From NCBI RefSeq assembly GCF_900109655.1, contig NZ_FOAT01000004.1, positions 62,001 to 126,000 of the forward strand: a stretch of DNA of 64,000 nucleotides, read 5' to 3'. The translations under genes and the position numbers were made by a program. The notes under the pieces are model-generated. The model was given only the letters and a program-made list of their open reading frames with translations, made no database searches and was not told the DNA's origin. Positions 59,997 to 64,000 of the stretch are shown here, piece after piece. The first letter of the stretch is position 1, and the number at the start of each line of letters is the position of its first letter. Origin of the DNA: Hominimerdicola alba (GTDB lineage: Bacteria; Bacillota; Clostridia; Oscillospirales; Ruminococcaceae).

Positions 59997-60752
59997 TTAT
60001 TCACTGCATTTATCAAGAAGTGTTTCAATGACGAATTCAGCGAAATCGCCGTCTCCTTTGAAGACGCTTCTGTTGGGATTTTTAAGAAGCGGGTCGAGGG
60101 CTTCGGGGATAATGGCTAGATCTGCGGCTTCAAGCATGGGCAGGTCAATGGTGCTGTCCCCTGCGGCAATGATGAATGCGCCGTTTTCGCCCTGTGCAAG
60201 ACGTTTCAGTGCTTTGCCCTTGTTTATCTCAGGGGGCAGGAAGTATATTTTTCTACCTGAGAGCATAACGTCAAGCTCGGTGATGGAACTGTATCTGTCC
60301 ATAAATTCTCCCACATATTTGGGCTTGGCACAGGATATGTAGAGGTACATCTCATCGACTATCCTCACCACATTCAGCTTTTCGTTGCCCTCAAGCTCAT
60401 CGCGGAGTTTTTCCATCAGTGGCATTAGTTCATCGGCGAAGCGCTTTTCACTGTTACGCCAATCCTCGTTTTGAATACCATTTTCAATGAGTATCGCGCC
60501 ATTTGTGGTTATCGCTCTGGTATAACAGCCTTCGGGCAATTGTATCCTTTCAAACTGTGCCACGGAACGGGTAGTCAGGGGGACAAGCTCAACATATTCG
60601 GGGAGAGCTGACATCTGAGCGTGAACTTTCCCGCTCATGAAGCCCTGCTCGGCACCGTTTAGCATCTCAACGCAGATATCTCCCTCACGCTTGTGCTTGT
60701 ATGAATGTATCAGAGTATTGTCCAGATCGCTTGCAAGTAGTATCTTTCTCAT
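59997..60752 (-). CDS. HAD-family phosphatase of a Ter-type cluster
   Basis: A 251-residue HAD hydrolase of the Cof/sucrose-phosphatase type. Motif I is 'LASDLDNTLI' (nucleophile D9 or so), then a C2-type cap, motif III lysine in 'NKGKALKRL', and motif IV 'AAGDSTIDLPML'. It starts one base after the stop of the StiP-type gene. HAD phosphatases accompany the two PRTases in Ter-linked operons, where they are proposed to take part in making a nucleotide-like molecule. The start at 60752 is fixed by the coupling; an upstream frame overlaps the previous gene. Confidence 0.85.
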   Translation of the reverse strand: MRKILLASDLDNTLIHSYKHKREGDICVEMLNGAEQGFMSGKVHAQMSALPEYVELVPLTTRSVAQFERIQLPEGCYTRAITTNGAILIENGIQNEDWRNSEKRFADELMPLMEKLRDELEGNEKLNVVRIVDEMYLYISCAKPKYVGEFMDRYSSITELDVMLSGRKIYFLPPEINKGKALKRLAQGENGAFIIAAGDSTIDLPMLEAADLAIIPEALDPLLKNPNRSVFKGDGDFAEFVIETLLDKCSE

Positions 60753-60753
60753 A

Positions 60754-61809
60754 TCAGTTATCTGCCATCGCCTTGATAAGCCCGCAGGCACGGTAGTGTT
60801 TCAGCGGGTACTCCACAAGCTCGCAGCACTTTTCCTCGGCGAGCTGATACAGATGCCCCAGATGCTCATTATCATCAAGGCTGTGTACCAGCATTTTCCA
60901 AGGCATTCTGCGCAGAAGCACTCTTGTGGCTTCGCCGATGCTGGGCTTGACCAGATTTATATCGGAGATACCGAAATCGCGGCAGATGCTTTTTACCTCC
61001 TCCATGGTGTTTTCTGCTGTGTCGGCGGCATTATCGGTGAGGTCGTAGTCCTCAAAGCTGAAATGCTCCTCCACGGTATTTATAAATTTATAGGTGAGGT
61101 CTTTATGGGCGAGTTCTTTGTAGAAAACTGCGCCGTGAAAGTCCTTTTTGCCTATGATATCGTTTCTCAGGAAAGTTCTGCTCAAAAGCCCCGAAACTGT
61201 GGAATTAAGGCAGCTGCTGGCTATGAGGAAATCATCGTGAGTGCCACATTTTTCGGAGATAAAGGCGGGGTCTGAAAGCACACCGAGACCTGCACTCACC
61301 TGCGGATAATCTTTCATAGCCTCTTCAAGCTGTCGGGTGATAGCGCCCTTGCCTGTCCAGCCGTCAATAAACTGGATATCCTGAGGTTTATGCCTTGCCA
61401 AGATATAGTCCATGGCATTTTTGTCGATACCTCTGCCGCGGATAATGGAGATGGTGTAGTGAGCAGTATTTATGCCGTACTTCCTGTCCATATAATGTTT
61501 CAGCAGTACACCGATGGAAGTACCTGCCCTGGCGAGGGACACCAGTACTGCATTCTCGCCTTTGTCTTTGTATATCAGCTGTCCGAGCCTGCCTACGGCT
61601 TCGGCGGTTATTCCGCTGTACATATCAAGCGCCGTGTAAAAAGACTTCATGTACTGCTCTGAGGGTTCATACTCGATTGGCAGCATTTCGCAGTAATGTC
61701 TGCCGCCCTGAATCAGTTTTTCTCTTTCCTCGGTGCTTTGGGGCTTTACCTGACCTGTGATATCTTTAAGGAGTATCGTTACATCTTCATTTTTATATGA
61801 ACCGAACAT
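60754..61809 (-). CDS. StiP-family protein / phosphoribosyltransferase-like (PRTase_1)
   Basis: A 351-residue protein of the StiP family (PF11202), described variously as a cysteine-protease-like or phosphoribosyltransferase-like protein found in Ter stress operons. Features: 'LVSLARAGTSIGVLLKHYM', 'YTISIIRGRGIDKNAMDYI', 'FIDGWTGKGAITRQLEEAM' (PRPP-loop-like), 'CLNSTVSGLLSRTFL', and 'KPSIGEATRVLLRRMPWKMLV'. It lies three bases after the TRSP gene and one base before the HAD gene. Its reaction is not established. Confidence 0.85.
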   Translation of the reverse strand: MFGSYKNEDVTILLKDITGQVKPQSTEEREKLIQGGRHYCEMLPIEYEPSEQYMKSFYTALDMYSGITAEAVGRLGQLIYKDKGENAVLVSLARAGTSIGVLLKHYMDRKYGINTAHYTISIIRGRGIDKNAMDYILARHKPQDIQFIDGWTGKGAITRQLEEAMKDYPQVSAGLGVLSDPAFISEKCGTHDDFLIASSCLNSTVSGLLSRTFLRNDIIGKKDFHGAVFYKELAHKDLTYKFINTVEEHFSFEDYDLTDNAADTAENTMEEVKSICRDFGISDINLVKPSIGEATRVLLRRMPWKMLVHSLDDNEHLGHLYQLAEEKCCELVEYPLKHYRACGLIKAMADN

Positions 61810-61812
61810 CAG

Positions 61813-63063
61813 CTATATCCTTTCTACGATTATCTCTTTGCAGCCGTAATGCCTGAATAACGAGCCGAGTTCGTTTACAGCGTCCATATTCTCGGGCGCG
61901 GAATCTGTCACGATGAGAACAGAATCGTACTTTGCAAGGTCATACAGGAAAGTCTGCCTGCCCTTTTCGTAGAAGCTTTGAAGCTTGTAGCCATTGAATA
62001 TGGGATAGCCCTCGCTTCCGCAGATACCTATGGGGCTGCGGGTGGTGGCATGGAATTTTACGCTGTTGTATGCGCCGCTGTTTTCAAGCTTTTCGGCTAT
62101 GATAAGTCCCGCATACATACACTCCTCGGTGCCAATAACGGCAATATCCCTGCCTGAGGGTATCATGGTGCTGTCGGCTGAATTTATCATTTCATGGCGT
62201 GCGAGGATGTTATCGATGTACTCCCCTATCACGACGCCTGTTCTGGGTGAAGTGTCGCCATCCTCTTTCAGCAGATAAGCCGCCTTTATCATGTCATCGC
62301 TTTTATCGGCACAGGGCAGGTCGGACGCACCGCGTATCTCGAATTTGTTGACCATCTCGGTGTAATCCACGTTGTCTATCTTCAGCAGCTGACGGCATAT
62401 CATTCCGTGCATTTCAAGTCTGCGGACGTTTTCCTCGCTCATGCGGTCGATGATGGAAGCAGCCACTATCTGCTTATCGCACAGCTGCGGAAATTCGTCC
62501 CTGAGCTGTTCTATCATGTTCACAAGGGTCTTGCCAGTGGAAAACTCATCATCCACGAAAATGACGGTGTCCGTGTTGTCGAGGGCGGCAGCAAAGCCGT
62601 CAGCAGACAGCTTCTGCTCGGTGGCATGGCTGTGTTCTTCCTGAAACTCTATCCATTTGCTGACCTCGGGGACTTCCTCGCGGGTGGTCTGGATATATAC
62701 GCAGTCACTGCCCATATACTCTGCAACAGCTGCACCGATGGCAGTTGCTGTTTCAGCAAAGCCTACTACCAGCTTTGTACGTGGGAATTCCCTCTTCAGC
62801 TTTGCGCCCAAGGTGCGCAGCATAGTCAGGCAGTCATTTGGGCTTACGGGGATATGCTTGCCCTGCAGTGGGTCTACCAGAAGATATGTGCGCTTGGTGT
62901 TATGGAAGCGCTTTGCAAGATGCATCAGCTGCGGGAGAGTGTATTCTCTGAGTTGTTCGCAGTCCTCAGCAACTGATACGTTCATCACCGAGCTGCCCTT
63001 GATGACACAGGTCAGTTCACTTTCAAAGCTGTTTCTATTCTCTGATGTGAGCTTGTTTTTCAT
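61813..63063 (-). CDS. PRTase_2/TRSP-domain protein of a Ter-type cluster
   Basis: A 416-residue protein with an N-terminal phosphoribosyltransferase domain (PRPP loop 'VIFVDDEFSTGKTLVNMI', about residue 165) and a C-terminal TRSP domain (about 290-416, with 'IGTEECMYAGLIIAEKLE', 'FHATTRSPIGI' and 'LIVTDSAPENMD'). Both are known from Ter-linked biosynthetic operons in bacteria and phages. It is the first gene of a three-gene unit; AAAGGAG precedes the ATG. No terC/terD or ATP-grasp gene lies within the window. Confidence 0.87.
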   Translation of the reverse strand: MKNKLTSENRNSFESELTCVIKGSSVMNVSVAEDCEQLREYTLPQLMHLAKRFHNTKRTYLLVDPLQGKHIPVSPNDCLTMLRTLGAKLKREFPRTKLVVGFAETATAIGAAVAEYMGSDCVYIQTTREEVPEVSKWIEFQEEHSHATEQKLSADGFAAALDNTDTVIFVDDEFSTGKTLVNMIEQLRDEFPQLCDKQIVAASIIDRMSEENVRRLEMHGMICRQLLKIDNVDYTEMVNKFEIRGASDLPCADKSDDMIKAAYLLKEDGDTSPRTGVVIGEYIDNILARHEMINSADSTMIPSGRDIAVIGTEECMYAGLIIAEKLENSGAYNSVKFHATTRSPIGICGSEGYPIFNGYKLQSFYEKGRQTFLYDLAKYDSVLIVTDSAPENMDAVNELGSLFRHYGCKEIIVERI

Positions 63064-63153
63064 ATTGCTTTCTCCTTTATGTTTGATTCGTTTTATGCCT
63101 TTTAAAATGCCCGCGTAAGACCGTGAGCATTATAAAAAGCACCCGATACCATT

Positions 63154-63197
63154 ACTGTAAACACGGCTCGCACAAAAGCGTGTGAGCCGTGTACAGT
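63154..63197 (-). terminator. hairpin after the calcium ATPase gene
   Basis: A near-perfect long stem: ACTGTA-ACACGGCTC with GAGCCGTGT-ACAGT. There is no T-run on the minus strand, so termination may be inefficient. Confidence 0.55.
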
Positions 63198-63212
63198 TGA
63201 TATGGTTATTGC

Positions 63213-64000
63213 TTATTCAGCTGTATTGCCGGAGCCCGAAACTGCCTTTCTGATAAGGTCAACGGGTATCATAGTAATAGCCATGAGGACTACTACTACC
63301 CAGCCTGTGATACCGAAAGGTACACAGCTGAACATCTTACCAAGCCACTGGAAAGGTGCCAATGGGATAAGACCGCAGTTTACAATAACTGCCTGAACAG
63401 CGATGATAGCGCACATAACTCTCAGGAAGCCGGGGTTCAGGTTAAGACCCTTGAAAATACCGAACTTCTCGTCTCTTACATTGAAGCCGTTTGCAAGTGC
63501 GCTGACGATGAACAGTACGAAATAGCCTGTTTTTAGCTTATCAACATCACCGTCAAAGAAATTCTGGCAGAGCAGACCCTTTGAGAGATCCTTCATCACG
63601 TCGCCGACACTGTTGCCAGCGGCAGGTAACAGGAAGAACAGGAAGCTCATGATGGTCAGCCATGCGCCCATAACGCCGATCTGTACAGCCATAGGCTTGC
63701 TGATGATGCTCTCGTCTCTTCTTCTGGGCTTTTCGCGCATATACTTTTCAAGTGCGGGCTCATTACCCAGCATGATAGCGCCGAGGCCGTCCATAACCAG
63801 GTTAACGAACAGCAGGTGTGTAACTTTCAGAGGTTCTTCGATGCCGAAGAAAGGTCCAAATGCGGATACAAGTACAGCTGCAACGTTGATTACCAGCTGG
63901 AACTTACAGAACTTAAGGATATTGCGGTAGATAGTTCTGCCGTAGAGTATAGCGTCCTTGATGGACTTGAAGTTATCGTCGAGGATAACGATCTCGCCTG
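63213..64000 (-). CDS. PMCA-type calcium-transporting P-type ATPase, C-terminal part
   Basis: The last 262 or so codons of a P2B-type ATPase; the gene continues past the right edge. In frame from 63998 it reads 'GEIVILDDNFKSIKDAILYGR', 'KFCKFQLVINVAAV', 'LLFVNLVMDGLGAIMLGNE', and 'KPRRRDESIIS', the hinge and membrane helices M5-M10 of plasma-membrane calcium pumps. The catalytic DKTGT lies outside. The asparagine/aspartate of M6 ('VNLVMD') fits calcium specificity. It lies upstream of the Ter-type cluster, 150 bases away, separated by a hairpin. Confidence 0.9.
   Translation of the reverse strand, partial: GEIVILDDNFKSIKDAILYGRTIYRNILKFCKFQLVINVAAVLVSAFGPFFGIEEPLKVTHLLFVNLVMDGLGAIMLGNEPALEKYMREKPRRRDESIISKPMAVQIGVMGAWLTIMSFLFFLLPAAGNSVGDVMKDLSKGLLCQNFFDGDVDKLKTGYFVLFIVSALANGFNVRDEKFGIFKGLNLNPGFLRVMCAIIAVQAVIVNCGLIPLAPFQWLGKMFSCVPFGITGWVVVVLMAITMIPVDLIRKAVSGSGNTAE

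Noticed and set aside
1-64000. tRNA or rRNA genes
   Set aside because: Intergenic stretches were read for the CCA-adjacent acceptor and T-loop GTTCRA pattern and for rRNA conserved segments; none was found.

Overview
The window comes from a low- to mid-GC Gram-positive bacterium of the class Clostridia, most likely a Ruminococcus of the R. albus / R. flavefaciens kind. Three things point there: classic Firmicutes gene orders (rplS-lepB-rbgA-rnhB-yraN; rplU-prp-rpmA-obg; cdaA-cdaR), strong AGGAGG ribosome binding sites with many TTG/GTG starts, and two exported proteins ending in type I dockerin modules, one of which also carries a cohesin-like domain. No rRNA, tRNA, CRISPR array, transposase or integrase was seen. 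The sequence looks like ordinary chromosome with accessory islands.

Layout. 1-8.9 kb (mainly minus strand): a metallophosphoesterase fragment, a DUF1540 mini-protein, thrC, then yraN, rnhB, rbgA, two signal peptidases (one with a long acidic N-terminal extension), rplS with a structured leader, and a radical SAM/DUF2344 pair. 8.7-14.2 kb: a VanR/VanS/VanY-like operon (response regulator, sensor kinase, D,D-carboxypeptidase) bracketed by two same-orientation copies of a non-coding element whose hairpins covary. 14.3-19.1 kb: a lipoprotein, a small membrane protein and a heterodimeric ABC exporter. 19.2-26.2 kb: a palindromic repeat, ppk1, the cohesin-like/dockerin protein, an unknown protein and glpK. 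26.7-33.6 kb (plus strand): Dabb protein, radA, rplU-prp-rpmA, two paralogous membrane proteins, obg, mini-RNase III and yebC.

33.7-42.7 kb: a zinc-ribbon/WG-repeat membrane protein, a CNNM/CorC protein, small lipoprotein and membrane genes, an exported Fn3-transglutaminase protein, ilvE, a Cys-rich unknown, and mgtE behind an unusual structured leader. 43.2-47.6 kb: cdaA-cdaR (c-di-AMP synthesis and its regulator), an FAD protein and an HD phosphohydrolase. 47.7-49.9 kb: a DtxR-type regulator, small unknowns, and an Xre regulator.

49.9-53.8 kb: a divergent region with repeated ATTTAC/GTAAAT operator-like sites drives a His-rich NfeD-like membrane protein, followed by 78-bp polypurine tandem repeats, an exported unknown, a 25-codon ORF and a flotillin. 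53.9-59.9 kb: a transglutaminase-fold lipoprotein, a dockerin-bearing glucosaminidase, and a protein built of ten zinc ribbons. 60.0-64.0 kb (minus strand): a three-gene cluster (PRTase_2/TRSP, StiP-type PRTase, HAD phosphatase) known from tellurium-resistance-type (Ter) stress operons, next to the 3' end of a PMCA-type calcium ATPase.

The best candidates for undescribed biology are the covarying hairpin element that flanks the VanRSY-like operon, the operator-rich His-rich NfeD/flotillin locus, the mgtE leader and the cohesin/dockerin-linked surface proteins. All functions are read from sequence motifs by eye; no database search was run.
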